64,000 nucleotides of DNA from Pseudomonas wuhanensis (GCF_030687395.1 NZ_CP117430.1:620001-684000), one strand, 5' to 3'; positions 5,800 to 18,385 are shown, numbered from the stretch's first letter. The notes: a model not told the origin generated them from the letters alone. Made by a program: numbers and translations.

Positions 5800-8700
5800 T
5801 TATAGCGATGGTTTCTCGGCTGTGCTATCCGAAAAATCCAATATGGCTGTACGAAGAAACGTCGTGGCGAATTCGTCGGGGGGAAGCGGCAGGCTGACGA
5901 TGTAGCCCTGGATCTGCTCACAGCCCTCCGCAGCCAGGAATTGCTGCTGGGCCTGGGTTTCGACGCCCTCGGCGATGACGGTGAATTGCATGCTGCGGCC
6001 CAGGGCAATGATCGCGCGAACAATCGCTGCGTCATGCGGGTCGTCCGGCAGGCCGCGGACGAAGGATTGGTCGATCTTGAGGATGTCCAGCGGCAGGCGT
6101 TTGAGGTAGCTCAGCGACGAGTAGCCGGTGCCGAAATCATCGATCGCCAGTTGCACACCCAGGCGTTTGAGTTGGTGCAGCACCGCCAGCGCTTCTTCGG
6201 CCTGGCTCATGATGAAGTTTTCAGTGATTTCCAGTTGCAGGAAGCCGGGTTTGAGGTGGTTGTCCTTGAGCAATTGCTCGATCCGGCCGAGCAGGTTCGG
6301 CTGGCGCAGTTGAGCGCCCGCGAGGTTGACTGAGAGTGGGCCCAGGCACTCATAGACCTGATTCCACTCGTACATCTGTCGGCAGGCGGTCTCAAGTACC
6401 CAATCGCCGATTTGCAGGATCATGCCGTTTTCTTCGGCCAGGGGAATGAAGTGCTCGGGAGGTACATCGCCGAAGGTGGGGTGATGCCAGCGAATCAGTG
6501 CTTCGGCGCCCACTACTCGATGATCGTCCAGACTGATTTTGGGCTGGTAGTACAAAAACAGCTCATTGCGCTCCATGGCGCGGCGCAGTTCATGCTCCAG
6601 CGCCACGCGTTCGCTGGCCTGGGCGGTGAGGTCGCGGGTGTAGCTTTCAACCCGGTTACGGCCCTTGGCCTTGGAGCGATACATCGCGGCATCGGCATTC
6701 TTGACCAGTGTGGCGACGTCGCAGCCGTCCCGGGGATACAGACTGGTGCCGATGCTGGCGCTGATGAAAAACTCGTGCTCGCCGGCCTGGAAAGGAGCGG
6801 AGAAACAATTGAGCAGCTTGGTGGCAATGTTGTCAGCATCGCTGGACTGTTGCAGGCCGGGGAGCAGGATGATGAATTCGTCACCACCCAGACGCGCCAC
6901 GGTATCGATATCGCGCAGTTGCTCCTTGAGGCGCACGGCAATGCCTTTGAGCAGCAGGTCGCCGACCGGGTGGCCGAGGCTGTCGTTGATGTGTTTGAAG
7001 CGGTCCAGGTCGAGGAACAGCACCGCGCCCTGGCCACCGTTTTCCTGCTGGTTGTTCAGCGCGGTCAGCAGTCGGCTTTCGAACAGCGTGCGGTTTGGCA
7101 GACCGGTCAGCGGGTCGTGGTGTGCCTGGTAGTCGAGTTTGGCCTGCGCGTGCTTGAGGCTGGAAATGTCCGCGAACACCGCAACAAAGTGGGTGATGAA
7201 TTTATCCCGGTTGCGCACAGCGCTGATGGTCAGCCAGCTCGGATAGAGCTCGCCGTTCTTGCGCCGGTTAGAAATCTCGCCTTGCCAATGACCGTCGGCG
7301 GTCAATTGATGCCACATCGCCGCATAAAATGCGCTGTCATGCAGGCCCGAGGCGAGCAGGCGAGGGGTGTGGCCCAGAGCTTCGCTCTCGCTGTAGCCGG
7401 TGATTTCGGTGAACGCACGGTTGACCGCGCTGATGTGCTGTTGGGTGTCGGTGATCAAGACACCCTCGGCAGTGCTCTCGAACACCGTGGCGGCCTGCTG
7501 CAGTTTCTCCTGCATCAGATGCCGCTCGGTAATGTCCCGGGCGATGGTCAGCATGCAATCCTCATCGCCGATGGGCAATGGACGGCTTGAAACCTCACAG
7601 AGCCGAATCTGCCCGTCTTTGCGGCGGATGTGGCAACTGAAGTCGCGAACAAAACCATCTCGGTGCAACAACTCGAGCATCTGTTTGCGTTCGTTGAGAT
7701 TGACCCAGATCCCCAGGTCCAGAGCCGATCGATCCACGGACATCGCGCTGTTGAAGCCGGTAATACGGCTGAAGCCTTCGTTGACTTCCAACAGCAAGCC
7801 GTCGCTCTGCCGGGACAGCAGCAGGCCATCGGGGGAGGCATGAAAGGCCTTGGCGAATTTCTCTTCGGAGGTTTGCAGTTGTTGCTGGGTTTCCTTGAGC
7901 TGACTGATGTCCCGCACGACGACTACCAAGGCTGGGGTCGTATCGAGGTCGAAAGGCTCGGCGGAAATCAGGCCGGTAAACACCTGGCCATTGCTGCGGC
8001 GAAAGGGCATCTCCAGGTTGCGGATGCTGCCGGCCTGTAACCGCTGCAATAAACCCGGCCCCACGCCGGGTACGCCCCAGATGTTCAGGTCGGTGGCGGT
8101 CTGGCCTATGACGTCTTCGGCCTTGAGGCCTATCTGTTCCTCGAACGCTTCGTTGACCTCCAGCAGACAACCGTCGGAAAGGCGAGCGATTACCAGAATA
8201 TCCGGGCATTGCTGGAACACTGACGCGAACTTCTGTTCCGACAGGCGCAGCGCCTCTTCAGTGCGCTTGGCTTCGCTGATGTCGATCATCAGCCCGCGCA
8301 GTACCGGTTCATGGGCGTGCTCGATCAGGCTGACGATATCGCGGACCCAAAGGCAGCGGCCGTCGGCGGTGATGACCCGGTAATCGACGCTGTGATCGCG
8401 CCCGGCCGCCACTTCACGGTCGCAGAAGGTCTGGGCCCGGGTAAGGTCCGCGGGGTGGATGATGTTGCGCCAGAAGCCCGGAATCAGCCAATGGGGCAGG
8501 GGATAACCAAGGAGGTCCTGAGCGTGAGGTGACACGTAACTGTAGGTGTAATCGCTGATCCGGGCTTCCCAGGCGATGGCTGAAAGACTCTCCACCAGCC
8601 CGCGGTAATGGTATTCGCTGCTGCGCAGTTCCTGTTCCAGAGCGACTCGACGGGCAATTTCCGAACTGAGTCGGCGGTTGATCCGGATAACCACTGCCAG

Positions 8701-9546
8701 CACGATCATGAGAAACAGCAATCCTGGCAGGCCGTAAATCAGCACGTCGAGCCAGAAGGTTCGATGGTCCAGGACGTTACCAACCCAGTGTTCCTGGATG
8801 GCACTGATTTCACTCGGGGTCATGTCTGCCAGGACTTTGTCCAGGATGCTGACCAGCAGCTTGTTGTTCGGGGGCACGGCCATCGCCAATTGGTAGCGAT
8901 AGGGTGTTTCACCGCTGACGTAGAGCCCGTCGAGCTTGAGTTGGCGCAGGCTCCAGACACTGGAGGCGAGATCGCCCACGACGGCGTCTACGGCGTCGGT
9001 GGCCAGCGCCTGCAGCGCCGAGCTGACGTTGGGCATCGCCACCAGATTCAGGTCGGGATGGTGGGTGCGCAATAGTTCATGGGGGGCATAGTTTTCCACC
9101 ACGGCGATCTTCAGCCCGTACAGGTCTTCGAGTTTGCGCGGTTGGGGGCCTCCGACGTGAGCCAGAATGACAATTGGAAAGTCGAGATAGGGGCGGGTGA
9201 ACGACAGATACGTCTGGCGCTCGGGAGTCGACATGATGCCCGGCAAGATGTCTAGCTTGCCTTTTTTTGCCTGCTGCAAGACTTCGGTCCAGCTGACCGG
9301 TTCGATGGGCGTGAGTTTGATGGCCAACCGTTGACGGATGACGTTGATGTAGTCCGCTGCCAGGCCCTGATAACGCCCGTGTTCGTCGCGAAATTCAAAC
9401 GGTGGCCAGGACGCGTCCACGCCCAGGCGCAATTCCGGGTGGGCCGTCAGCCAGCTACGTTCTTCGTCGGTAAGAGTCAGCGCGCCAGCCGTTGCGGTCC
9501 AGGTCATCAGCGACAGCAAAAAAAGCACGGTCGGCCATCTGGGCAT
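5800..9546 (-). CDS. rmcA: RmcA-type sensor with periplasmic SBP domain, four PAS domains, GGDEF and EAL
   Basis: 1248 residues. Signal peptide (1–22), periplasmic amino-acid-binding-like domain (SBP_bac_3, about 26–255), one membrane segment (about 268–290), four PAS modules (about 315–805), then GGDEF (RLGGDEFIILL) and EAL (AEALIRW, IDDFGTGYSSL). Both catalytic signatures are intact, so it could make and break cyclic di-GMP. The arrangement and location next to rpoD match P. aeruginosa PA0575 (RmcA), which links redox state and ligand sensing to c-di-GMP. A 19–20 nt gap separates it from the tRNA. Upstream lies the rpoD terminator, so it has its own promoter. Confidence 0.85.
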   Translation of the reverse strand: MPRWPTVLFLLSLMTWTATAGALTLTDEERSWLTAHPELRLGVDASWPPFEFRDEHGRYQGLAADYINVIRQRLAIKLTPIEPVSWTEVLQQAKKGKLDILPGIMSTPERQTYLSFTRPYLDFPIVILAHVGGPQPRKLEDLYGLKIAVVENYAPHELLRTHHPDLNLVAMPNVSSALQALATDAVDAVVGDLASSVWSLRQLKLDGLYVSGETPYRYQLAMAVPPNNKLLVSILDKVLADMTPSEISAIQEHWVGNVLDHRTFWLDVLIYGLPGLLFLMIVLAVVIRINRRLSSEIARRVALEQELRSSEYHYRGLVESLSAIAWEARISDYTYSYVSPHAQDLLGYPLPHWLIPGFWRNIIHPADLTRAQTFCDREVAAGRDHSVDYRVITADGRCLWVRDIVSLIEHAHEPVLRGLMIDISEAKRTEEALRLSEQKFASVFQQCPDILVIARLSDGCLLEVNEAFEEQIGLKAEDVIGQTATDLNIWGVPGVGPGLLQRLQAGSIRNLEMPFRRSNGQVFTGLISAEPFDLDTTPALVVVVRDISQLKETQQQLQTSEEKFAKAFHASPDGLLLSRQSDGLLLEVNEGFSRITGFNSAMSVDRSALDLGIWVNLNERKQMLELLHRDGFVRDFSCHIRRKDGQIRLCEVSSRPLPIGDEDCMLTIARDITERHLMQEKLQQAATVFESTAEGVLITDTQQHISAVNRAFTEITGYSESEALGHTPRLLASGLHDSAFYAAMWHQLTADGHWQGEISNRRKNGELYPSWLTISAVRNRDKFITHFVAVFADISSLKHAQAKLDYQAHHDPLTGLPNRTLFESRLLTALNNQQENGGQGAVLFLDLDRFKHINDSLGHPVGDLLLKGIAVRLKEQLRDIDTVARLGGDEFIILLPGLQQSSDADNIATKLLNCFSAPFQAGEHEFFISASIGTSLYPRDGCDVATLVKNADAAMYRSKAKGRNRVESYTRDLTAQASERVALEHELRRAMERNELFLYYQPKISLDDHRVVGAEALIRWHHPTFGDVPPEHFIPLAEENGMILQIGDWVLETACRQMYEWNQVYECLGPLSVNLAGAQLRQPNLLGRIEQLLKDNHLKPGFLQLEITENFIMSQAEEALAVLHQLKRLGVQLAIDDFGTGYSSLSYLKRLPLDILKIDQSFVRGLPDDPHDAAIVRAIIALGRSMQFTVIAEGVETQAQQQFLAAEGCEQIQGYIVSLPLPPDEFATTFLRTAILDFSDSTAEKPSL

Positions 9547-9636
9547 AACGGTCTCGTTATGGCTTGGGGGAATGTTTCGAGTGTAGACGGGCTATGCGGC
9601 GGGGGGGATGTACGGGGCATTTAATCTGCATAAAGC

Positions 9637-9664
9637 AAAACCCCCGGCCTGGGCCGGGGGTTTT
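9637..9664 (-). terminator. rpoD terminator
   Basis: AAAACCCCCGGCC-TG-GGCCGGGGGTTTT: 13-bp perfect stem ending in T's on both strands, starting 5 bp beyond the rpoD stop. Strong and bidirectional in form. Confidence 0.9.
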
Positions 9665-9668
9665 GTGA

Positions 9669-11516
<1,848 letters not shown>

Positions 11517-11583
11517 AACACCCTATCCACTGAAGGTCTTGGCGGGCAAAAAACAAGCCGAGGATTATACCTGAGCTATGACC

Positions 11584-13557
11584 TCACGCGCCAGTTGAGG
11601 TCGGGCTTGATGCGGAAACATTGCGACTTAAAAGGTCGCGCAGTTGATTTTTCTCTTCGGTGCTCAATTCACTTTGACGGGCTTTTCGAAGAAGTTGTTC
11701 CAGGTTTCGCTCGCGTTGGCGGGCTGACAAGCTAGTAATGGTGTCGAAAAACTGTTGTTCAAGGTTATCTCCATCAATCAGCCATTCCTTTTCTGCCAGC
11801 GCTTTGAGCAGTCGGCCTTGTTCGGTGCCGTGCCAACGCGCAATCAGTTGAAATGAGTTTAGCTTGGGATTTTTCTGTACGGCTTCGAGCAGGGCGACCA
11901 ACAGTTGCGTGTTGGTATGGTCCTCGGCAGCGAAGTGCCCGGCATCCTCGACTTTCTCAGCCAGTTGCGGGTGATGCAGCAACGTGCGCAAGGCGGCCAG
12001 GGTGGGTGGCTCTACAGCGGCCGGCACTCGTGGGGCGCGCGGTTGATCGCGATCACCGCCACGTTTGCCGTTCTTGTCCCACGGCTTCTTGTCCCATTTC
12101 TTGCCGCCTGCGCCAGGCTTTTTCGGCGTCCATTCCTGCTGCGGCGCGTACATCTCTTGCGCCTGCGGCTGATGGTAGTCGCTGTAATCCGGCATGGCGT
12201 CGTAATCAATGCCCGGATCGTAAGCGGGTGGCGCTTCCTGGGGCTGAGGCGTGCTTTGCACGAGTTGGCTCACGGCTTCACCGCTAAGCCCGGTAATTTC
12301 GCTCAGGCGCTGGCGCATCAAGATGCGCAGGTTGGCGCCCGGGACCTTGTCGATCAGCGGTGCGGCGAGGGTGGCCATGTGGGCCTTGCCTTCGAGGGAG
12401 CGCGGGTCCGATTCTTCGGTCAACTGTTGAAAAAAGTAATCGGCCAATGGCTGGGCGTGCTGATTGATTCGCGCGCGGAAGGCGTCAGTGCCCTCGGAGC
12501 GGACCAGCGTATCCGGGTCCTCGCCCTCAGGCAGGAACAGAAAGCGCGCCCGTCGCCCGTCCTGCAGGCATGGAAGGGTTGCTTCCAGTGCCCGCCAGGC
12601 GGCATTTCGGCCGGCCTGGTCGCCATCGAAGCAAAACAGCACGTTGGGCACGACGCGAAACAGGCGCTTCATGTGCTCTTCGCTGGTAGCGGTGCCCAAG
12701 GTCGCGACGGCATTGCGCAGGCCTTGCTGGGCGAGGGCGATGACGTCCATATAGCCTTCGACGACGATGATTTCGTCGAGGTTGCGGTTGTTCTTGCGTG
12801 CTTCATAAAGGCCGTAGAGTTCCTGGCCCTTATGGAAAACCGGGGTTTCCGGTGAGTTCAGGTATTTCGGCTTGTCGTCGCCCAGCACTCGGCCGCCGAA
12901 GGCGATGATGCGCCCGCGACTGTCGCGGATCGGGAACATCACGCGATCGCGGAAGCGGTCATAGCGCTTGCCGGTTTCGGCGTTCTCGATCAGCAGGCCG
13001 GCATCGATCATGGCCTTTTGCTGCAAGGTATCGCTGCTCAAGTGCTTGTACAGATTGTCCCAGCCGGGCGGGGCAAAACCGAGGCCGAAGTCCCGGGCGA
13101 TTTCTCCCGTTAGTCCACGACCCTTCAAGTAATCCACGGCGGCTTTGCGCGACGGATGGCTTTTCAGCGCTTGACGATAAAAGTCGGCGGCGGCGGTGAG
13201 CAGCGGATACAGCGGCGAATCGGTGGGCTGCCGCGGTTTGTGCGGCCGACCGCTTTCTTCGCGGGGAATTTCCATGCCGGCGGCTTTGGCCAGTTCTTCG
13301 ACAGCCTGGACGAAATCCAGGTTGTCGTGGTCCATCATGAAGCCGAGGGCGTTACCGCCAGCGCCGCAGCCGAAGCAGTAATAGAACTGTTTGTCGGGGC
13401 TGACGCTGAAGGAGGGGGTTTTCTCTTTGTGAAACGGGCAGCAGGCAGTGTAGTTCTTGCCGGCTTTTTTCATTTGCAGGCGCGAGCTGACCACGTCGAC
13501 GATGTCGGTGCGGTTCAGAAGGTCGTCAATGAAGCTCTGGGGAATTAGCCCGGCCAT
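11584..13557 (-). CDS. dnaG: DNA primase
   Basis: Makes RNA primers for replication. I take the ATG at 13557 (protein MAGLIPQSFIDDLL…, 657 residues), since this is the conserved DnaG start and GAGAA precedes it; the frame is open 26 codons further but without conservation. Zinc-binding domain with CPFH…CFGC (about 40–65), RNA-polymerase core with Toprim (VVEGYMD, about 260–270), and a C-terminal helicase-binding domain. A low-complexity linker (about 425–490, Pro/Gln/Lys-rich) precedes the C-terminal domain. Confidence 0.97.
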   Translation of the reverse strand: MAGLIPQSFIDDLLNRTDIVDVVSSRLQMKKAGKNYTACCPFHKEKTPSFSVSPDKQFYYCFGCGAGGNALGFMMDHDNLDFVQAVEELAKAAGMEIPREESGRPHKPRQPTDSPLYPLLTAAADFYRQALKSHPSRKAAVDYLKGRGLTGEIARDFGLGFAPPGWDNLYKHLSSDTLQQKAMIDAGLLIENAETGKRYDRFRDRVMFPIRDSRGRIIAFGGRVLGDDKPKYLNSPETPVFHKGQELYGLYEARKNNRNLDEIIVVEGYMDVIALAQQGLRNAVATLGTATSEEHMKRLFRVVPNVLFCFDGDQAGRNAAWRALEATLPCLQDGRRARFLFLPEGEDPDTLVRSEGTDAFRARINQHAQPLADYFFQQLTEESDPRSLEGKAHMATLAAPLIDKVPGANLRILMRQRLSEITGLSGEAVSQLVQSTPQPQEAPPAYDPGIDYDAMPDYSDYHQPQAQEMYAPQQEWTPKKPGAGGKKWDKKPWDKNGKRGGDRDQPRAPRVPAAVEPPTLAALRTLLHHPQLAEKVEDAGHFAAEDHTNTQLLVALLEAVQKNPKLNSFQLIARWHGTEQGRLLKALAEKEWLIDGDNLEQQFFDTITSLSARQRERNLEQLLRKARQSELSTEEKNQLRDLLSRNVSASSPTSTGA

Positions 13558-13988
13558 GGCGTTCTCGTCATCTGCGCTGAAATGGACCCAAAACGAAGGG
13601 CGGCCGAACACGGAGTCGTTGTTTGAGGCGCGCATGGTATGCGGCTCGACCGGTGTCGTCTGCGTATCGCTGTCGGGAAGTGTATCTGCCGAAAATCCAC
13701 TGACGTTAGTACCAATCAGTATTCGACTATTTGAAAGTATTTCGCTGAATCCGGCGACGGCCAGTCATTGGCCTCGGATAGCTCATAAGCGGGCACGCAA
13801 GAAGGTGCCTTGGGCTGATCGTCGTGAGAGGAATCAGTGGGTGTGCTCGTCAGTAGCCTTGGAAGGCTCGTCAGAAAAGACGTGCACCGCTGGCAAAAGA
13901 GCCAGGTCTGACGCTGTGAAGCAGGTTTGTCTCGGTCGCGTCTGCGGCTTTGACGGTGAAGCATCAAGCGTTGTCCGCAAATGCCATT
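13558..13988. other. rpsU–dnaG intergenic region without a supported gene
   Basis: About 430 bp. In P. aeruginosa a GatB/YqeY-family gene stands here; no such frame is seen on either strand. The 83-codon frame at 13716–13967 (minus) has no domain or ribosome site I trust. The region should carry the dnaG promoter; the AT-rich part near 13700–13745 is the likeliest place. Confidence 0.5.
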
Positions 13989-14009
13989 AGCCCGGCTGAG
14001 GGCCGGGCT
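13989..14009 (-). terminator. rpsU terminator
   Basis: AGCCCGGC-TGAGG-GCCGGGCT: 8-bp stem, 30 bp beyond the rpsU stop. The T-tract is poor, so it may be a partial terminator that lets some rpsU transcripts reach dnaG, as in the E. coli operon. Confidence 0.6.
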
Positions 14010-14039
14010 TGGCAGAAGCTTGCTACGATCGTCTGTGTA

Positions 14040-14255
14040 TTAGTACAGACGAACGGCGCGGCGCTGTTCGCGCTGAACTTTCTTGGCGTGACGCTTAACA
14101 GCGGCTGCTGCTTTGCGTTTACGCTCAGAAGTTGGCTTCTCGTAAAATTCGCGGCTACGAACTTCAGCCAGTACACCGGCTTTTTCGCAGGAGCGCTTGA
14201 AACGACGCAGAGCTACGTCGAAGGGTTCGTTCTCTTTTACTTTGACGGCTGGCAT
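14040..14255 (-). CDS. rpsU: 30S ribosomal protein bS21
   Basis: 71 residues, very basic: starts [20 protein letters not shown] and ends [14 protein letters not shown], as expected for bS21. First gene of the rpsU–dnaG–rpoD set; divergent from tsaD with 199 bp between, which holds both promoters. Confidence 0.97.
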
Positions 14256-14454
14256 CCAGAGCTACCTTCATTCATTACCGGGGTCAACATCCTCGCGGCA
14301 AAAGAGCACTTGAAGACGTCGGTTTTTAAGGGTTGCGGATGTTAACCCCTCATCGCTCGGAATGCAAAGCCTCTGATCGAAAACCGCTGGTCGGGGCATC
14401 ACGCGACGACTATTATGCGCGCCTTCGAATTCAGCCTCTACAAGGCGCAAACCC

Positions 14455-15480
14455 ATGCTAGTACTGGGATTAGAAACCTCTTGCGACGAAACCGGTGTCG
14501 CACTTTACGACAGTGAGCGCGGGTTGTTGGCCGACGCGCTGTTCAGCCAGATCGATCTGCATCGTGCCTATGGTGGCGTGGTGCCGGAGCTGGCTTCGCG
14601 TGATCACGTCAAGCGCATGCTGCCCTTGATTCGTCAGGTTCTGGCCGAGGCCGGCTGTGTGCCGACCGAGATCGACGCCATCGCTTATACCGCGGGCCCT
14701 GGCCTGGTCGGAGCCTTGCTGGTGGGGGCTTCCTGTGCCCAGGCGCTGGCCTTTGCCTGGGGCATTCCGGCCTTGGGCGTGCATCACATGGAAGGTCATT
14801 TGCTGGCGCCGATGCTGGAGCCGCAGCCACCGCAGTTCCCGTTCGTCGCTTTGTTAGTGTCCGGTGGTCATACACAGCTGGTTCAGGTCGACGGGATTGG
14901 CCATTACACGCTCTTGGGCGAGACCCTCGACGATGCTGCCGGCGAAGCATTCGACAAGACCGCGAAGATGATGGGCCTGAATTATCCGGGCGGTCCGGAG
15001 ATCGCACGTCTGGCGGAGCAGGGCGTTGCAGGACGTTTCACTTTCCCGCGTCCGATGTGTGATCGTCCAGGCTTGGCGTTCAGCTTCAGCGGCCTGAAAA
15101 CCTTTGCTCTGAACACCTGGCAGCAGAGCGTCAACGCCGGGGACGACAGCGAGCAAGCCCGTTGCGACATCTCGCTGGCGTTCCAGCAGGCCGTGGTGGA
15201 GACTTTGACCATCAAGTGCAAGCGAGCCCTGAAACAGGCGGGTCTCAAGCGTCTGGTCATCGCGGGGGGCGTCAGCGCCAACAAAGCGCTGCGTACTTCA
15301 CTGGAGAAAATGCTCGGCGACATGAAGGGCGATGTGTTTTATGCCCGTCCGGAGTTCTGCACCGATAATGGCGCGATGATTGCGTTTGCCGGCTGCCAGC
15401 GCTTGCAGGCCGGCCAGCATGAAAGCCTGGCGATCAGCGTGCAGGCGCGTTGGCCGATGGAGCAACTGTCGGCGCTGTGA
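14455..15480 (+). CDS. tsaD: tRNA N6-threonylcarbamoyladenosine transferase TsaD
   Basis: Transfers threonylcarbamoyl to A37 of tRNAs reading ANN codons, with TsaB and TsaE. 341 residues, Kae1/Gcp family. N-terminal [19 protein letters not shown], metal-binding HxxxH in [13 protein letters not shown] (about residues 109–113), and [11 protein letters not shown]. The start at 14455 follows the sequence AAACCC, a weak ribosome site, but conservation fixes it. Known earlier as gcp or ygjD. Confidence 0.96.
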   Translation: MLVLGLETSCDETGVALYDSERGLLADALFSQIDLHRAYGGVVPELASRDHVKRMLPLIRQVLAEAGCVPTEIDAIAYTAGPGLVGALLVGASCAQALAFAWGIPALGVHHMEGHLLAPMLEPQPPQFPFVALLVSGGHTQLVQVDGIGHYTLLGETLDDAAGEAFDKTAKMMGLNYPGGPEIARLAEQGVAGRFTFPRPMCDRPGLAFSFSGLKTFALNTWQQSVNAGDDSEQARCDISLAFQQAVVETLTIKCKRALKQAGLKRLVIAGGVSANKALRTSLEKMLGDMKGDVFYARPEFCTDNGAMIAFAGCQRLQAGQHESLAISVQARWPMEQLSAL

Positions 15481-15503
15481 TGAGCGGCGCTCACGTGCGG
15501 TAT

Positions 15504-16073
15504 TTAAAAATGCCGTTCGCGCCCGGCAAACAGGTCGCGTAGATTGCCGCGATGACGCCAGACGATCAGGCCCGTGAGCGCGCTCATGGGCAGCAGTGCC
15601 GTCGGTTCTTGCCAGGCCAGCAACGGCAGGGTCAGTGGTGTGGCAATCAGGGCGGCGAGGGAGCTGGTGCGGGTCAGGTAGAACGTCAGCAGCCAGGCGC
15701 AGACCGCCAGCAGCGCGGCGGGCGGGTAGAGTCCCAGGAGCATGCCGGCCGCAGTGGCGACACCCTTGCCACCGCGAAAGCGGAAGTACAGAGGAAACAG
15801 GTGACCGATAACGGCGCAGACGCCGATCCAGGCCTGTTCTTGCAGTGAAAGGCCCATTGCACCTGCGATCAATACGGGCAGCAGGCCTTTGTTCAGGTCG
15901 CCGAGCAAGGTCAGGATGGCGAGCTTCTTGCCGGCCAAGCGCAACATGTTGGTGGCACCGGCATTGCCCGAGCCACTCATTCGCGGATCGGGGTTACCGG
16001 TCAGGCGGCTGAGCAAAATGGCGAAGGACAGAGAGCCGAGCAGGTAGGCGAGGATCGCCAGTAACCAAAACAT
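15504..16073 (-). CDS. plsY: Glycerol-3-phosphate acyltransferase PlsY
   Basis: Inner-membrane enzyme using acyl-phosphate to make lysophosphatidate, the first step of phospholipid synthesis. 189 residues with five or so hydrophobic spans. Family motifs present: [31 protein letters not shown]. Convergent with tsaD (23 bp gap) and divergent from folB. Confidence 0.95.
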   Translation of the reverse strand: MFWLLAILAYLLGSLSFAILLSRLTGNPDPRMSGSGNAGATNMLRLAGKKLAILTLLGDLNKGLLPVLIAGAMGLSLQEQAWIGVCAVIGHLFPLYFRFRGGKGVATAAGMLLGLYPPAALLAVCAWLLTFYLTRTSSLAALIATPLTLPLLAWQEPTALLPMSALTGLIVWRHRGNLRDLFAGRERHF

Positions 16074-16147
16074 GCTAACTATTCCGGGCGAGGACGCCCT
16101 GATTCTAACGGCGCATTGCGCCCTTGTCGTGCAGTGGAGAGAAGTGC

Positions 16148-16501
16148 TTGGACAGAGTGTTTATCGAGGGCCTGGAAGTCGACACCGTGATCGGTGCCTA
16201 CGACTGGGAACGAGGCATCCGACAGTGTCTGCGACTTGATCTGAGCTTCGCCTGGGACAATCGCCCGGCCGCCGCCGGTGATGACCTGACCCTGGCGCTC
16301 GACTACGCGAGCGTTTCGTCGCGCATCCAGGCGTTCGCCGAGCAGGCGCAGTTCCAGCTGGTGGAGACCTTTGCCGAGCGTCTGGCGGAAGTGCTGATGA
16401 GCGAATTCAAGATCACCTGGATGCACCTCAAACTGACCAAGCCAGGTGCCGTCCCGGCGGCCACAGGTGTGGGTGTGGAGATCGAGCGCGGATGTCGCTG
16501 A
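16148..16501 (+). CDS. folB: Dihydroneopterin aldolase
   Basis: Folate pathway: splits 7,8-dihydroneopterin to 6-hydroxymethyl-dihydropterin and glycolaldehyde. 117 residues from the TTG at 16148, which has GGAGAG seven bases upstream and gives the conserved start (M)[20 protein letters not shown]. The frame is open 8 codons further up, without a ribosome site. The last 10 bp overlap folK, whose product acts next. Confidence 0.92.
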   Translation: MDRVFIEGLEVDTVIGAYDWERGIRQCLRLDLSFAWDNRPAAAGDDLTLALDYASVSSRIQAFAEQAQFQLVETFAERLAEVLMSEFKITWMHLKLTKPGAVPAATGVGVEIERGCR

Positions 16502-17010
16502 CTCAGGTGTATCTCGGGCTCGGTAGCAATATCGAGCGCGAATCCCATTTGCAGGCAGGCCTGGACGCCTTGGCGGGTTTCCTGGTGGATATGCGCTGCT
16601 CGGCGGTATTCGAAAGCCAGCCGGTGGGGATCAAGAGCGGGCCGTTTTTCAACTTTGTGGTCTCGGCTTTCACCGATCTGCCGCTGATGGAGCTGGATCG
16701 ACGGTTGAAATTCATCGAAGCGGATAACGGCCGTTATGCGCCGGACCGCAAGGGCTTGCCGCTGGATATCGACGTACTGCTGTTCGGCGACCTGGTGGGC
16801 AACTTCGACGGTTTGATCTTGCCGCGTGCAGAGATTCTGAAAAATGCCTTCGTGCTGTGGCCGTTGTCGCTGATTGCGCCGGATAGAGTGCATCCGGGCG
16901 TAGGCAAGAGTTTCGCGACTCTGTGGAGTGAGGCGCAAATCGATCAGGTGTTGGCGCCGGTGGCGTTTGAGTGGCGGGGCCAACAGTTGACCCCTTCCGA
17001 TTTGCTTTGA
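16492..17010 (+). CDS. folK: 2-amino-4-hydroxy-6-hydroxymethyldihydropteridine pyrophosphokinase
   Basis: Transfers pyrophosphate from ATP to 6-hydroxymethyl-dihydropterin. 172 residues; start VYLGLGSNIE and the signature GRYAPDRKGLPLDIDVLLFG (HPPK PROSITE-like R…LDIDLL). Overlaps folB by 10 bp, so translation is probably coupled. Confidence 0.95.
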   Translation: MSLTQVYLGLGSNIERESHLQAGLDALAGFLVDMRCSAVFESQPVGIKSGPFFNFVVSAFTDLPLMELDRRLKFIEADNGRYAPDRKGLPLDIDVLLFGDLVGNFDGLILPRAEILKNAFVLWPLSLIAPDRVHPGVGKSFATLWSEAQIDQVLAPVAFEWRGQQLTPSDLL

Positions 17011-17023
17011 CGCTGCTGACGCT

Positions 17024-17089
17024 TTCGCGGGCAAGCCCGCTCCCACGGGTTCTATGCAAAATCCTGTGGGGGCGGGCTTGCCCTTGATG
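17024..17089. repeat. Paired inverted REP (REPIN)
   Basis: CGCGGGCAAGCCCGCTCCCAC at about 17026–17046 and its near-inverse, CTGTGGGGGCGGGCTTGCCC at 17064–17083, form a long imperfect hairpin. It lies between convergent folK and cca and may serve as their common transcription end. Confidence 0.85.
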
Positions 17090-17092
17090 CTT

Positions 17093-18322
17093 TCAAACTG
17101 ACGCCGCCGCTTTGTAAACCTTCAACGCCTTGAGCCGCTCGCGCTTGATCGCCTCGCCCAACTCCGGCCCCTTGAAGCCCTTCTCCAGCAACGGCTGAAC
17201 CGCAACACTTCGCGCCGCAGTTGCCGCGCCCCGCAAATAATCAGCCTGTGGATAACTTCTTTGCTCCAGGCCTTTACGCCCCCGAGCGTCCATCTCGCAC
17301 GCCGCGATAAATTCCTCAAAGCGCTGAGGTCGACGATAAACGTCGAAACTCTGCAGTAACTCCAGCAAGGTCGACGGCTTCAACTCCAGCGCCCGATGGC
17401 CATGGGTGTGATACTCGCCCACCAGCAGCGCCAGTTCCTGACAATCTTTCGGTGCCTTGAAGCGCTCGTTAACCGCTTTGATCAGCTTCAGGCCTCTGTG
17501 TTCGTGGGCGATGTGGCGGGGCCATTCTTCCTCGGGCGTCAGTCCTTTGCCCAGGTCATGCAGCAGGCAGGCCCAGCGCACGGTCAGCGGTTGTTTGTGC
17601 AGCGCCGCTTGCTCCAGCACGCTCAGGGTATGCACGCCCGTGTCGATTTCCGGGTGATGGGCTGCGGGTTGCGGTACACCGAACAGCGCGTCGACTTCCG
17701 GCATCAGTACCTTGAGCGCGCCGCACTCGCGCAGCACCTCGATGAATACTTGGGGTTGGTCTTCCATCAGTGCGCGGGCGATTTCTTTCCAGCTGCGCTC
17801 GGGAGTCAATGCCTCCAACTCACCCGATTCGCTGAGTTGGCGCATCAGCTCCAATGTCTCGGGGGCGACGGTGAAACCCAGTTCCGCATAACGCGCGGCG
17901 AAGCGGGCAACGCGCAGAACACGGAGCGGATCTTCGGCGAAAGCGGGGGAAACGTGACGAAGCAGGCGCGCCTGTAGATCCCGCTGGCCATGGTAGGGGT
18001 CGGTCAGGTTCTGCTGGGCGTCTTCGGCCATGGCGTTGATCGTCAGGTCGCGACGAATCAGATCTTCTTCGAGCGTGACGTCGGGGCTGGCGTGAAAGAT
18101 GAAGCCGCCGTAGCCGCGCCCGTTTTTGCGTTCGGTGCGAGCGAGGGCGTATTCCTCACCGCTTTTGGGGTGAAGAAATACCGGGAAGTCCGCGCCCACT
18201 GGACGAAAGCCCTTGGCGAGCATTTCTTCGGTGGTGGCGCCCACAACGACCCAGTCGATATCGGTGACAGGCTTGCCCAGCAGGCGATCGCGTACAGCAC
18301 CGCCGACTTTATAAATCTGCAT
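17093..18322 (-). CDS. cca: Multifunctional CCA tRNA nucleotidyltransferase with HD domain
   Basis: Adds or repairs the tRNA 3' CCA. 409 residues: nucleotidyltransferase head with [12 protein letters not shown], then DIDWVVVGA (catalytic Asp pair), the [10 protein letters not shown] motif, and a C-terminal HD phosphohydrolase domain ([11 protein letters not shown], about 255–265), typical of gamma-proteobacterial enzymes with phosphatase and phosphodiesterase activity. Confidence 0.96.
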   Translation of the reverse strand: MQIYKVGGAVRDRLLGKPVTDIDWVVVGATTEEMLAKGFRPVGADFPVFLHPKSGEEYALARTERKNGRGYGGFIFHASPDVTLEEDLIRRDLTINAMAEDAQQNLTDPYHGQRDLQARLLRHVSPAFAEDPLRVLRVARFAARYAELGFTVAPETLELMRQLSESGELEALTPERSWKEIARALMEDQPQVFIEVLRECGALKVLMPEVDALFGVPQPAAHHPEIDTGVHTLSVLEQAALHKQPLTVRWACLLHDLGKGLTPEEEWPRHIAHEHRGLKLIKAVNERFKAPKDCQELALLVGEYHTHGHRALELKPSTLLELLQSFDVYRRPQRFEEFIAACEMDARGRKGLEQRSYPQADYLRGAATAARSVAVQPLLEKGFKGPELGEAIKRERLKALKVYKAAASV

Positions 18323-18385
18323 AAAAACCTCCGTTAGCCCGACAGAATAACCTTTGCGTCGAACTTCCGGAGGCAGAAAACAGGA

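Noticed and set aside
6412..7590. 392-codon plus-strand frame opposite the RmcA-type gene
   Set aside because: Antisense shadow; no ribosome site or recognisable domain.
13716..13967. 83-codon minus-strand frame between rpsU and dnaG, considered as a YqeY gene
   Set aside because: No similarity to GatB/YqeY; Ser/Pro/Arg-rich chance frame.
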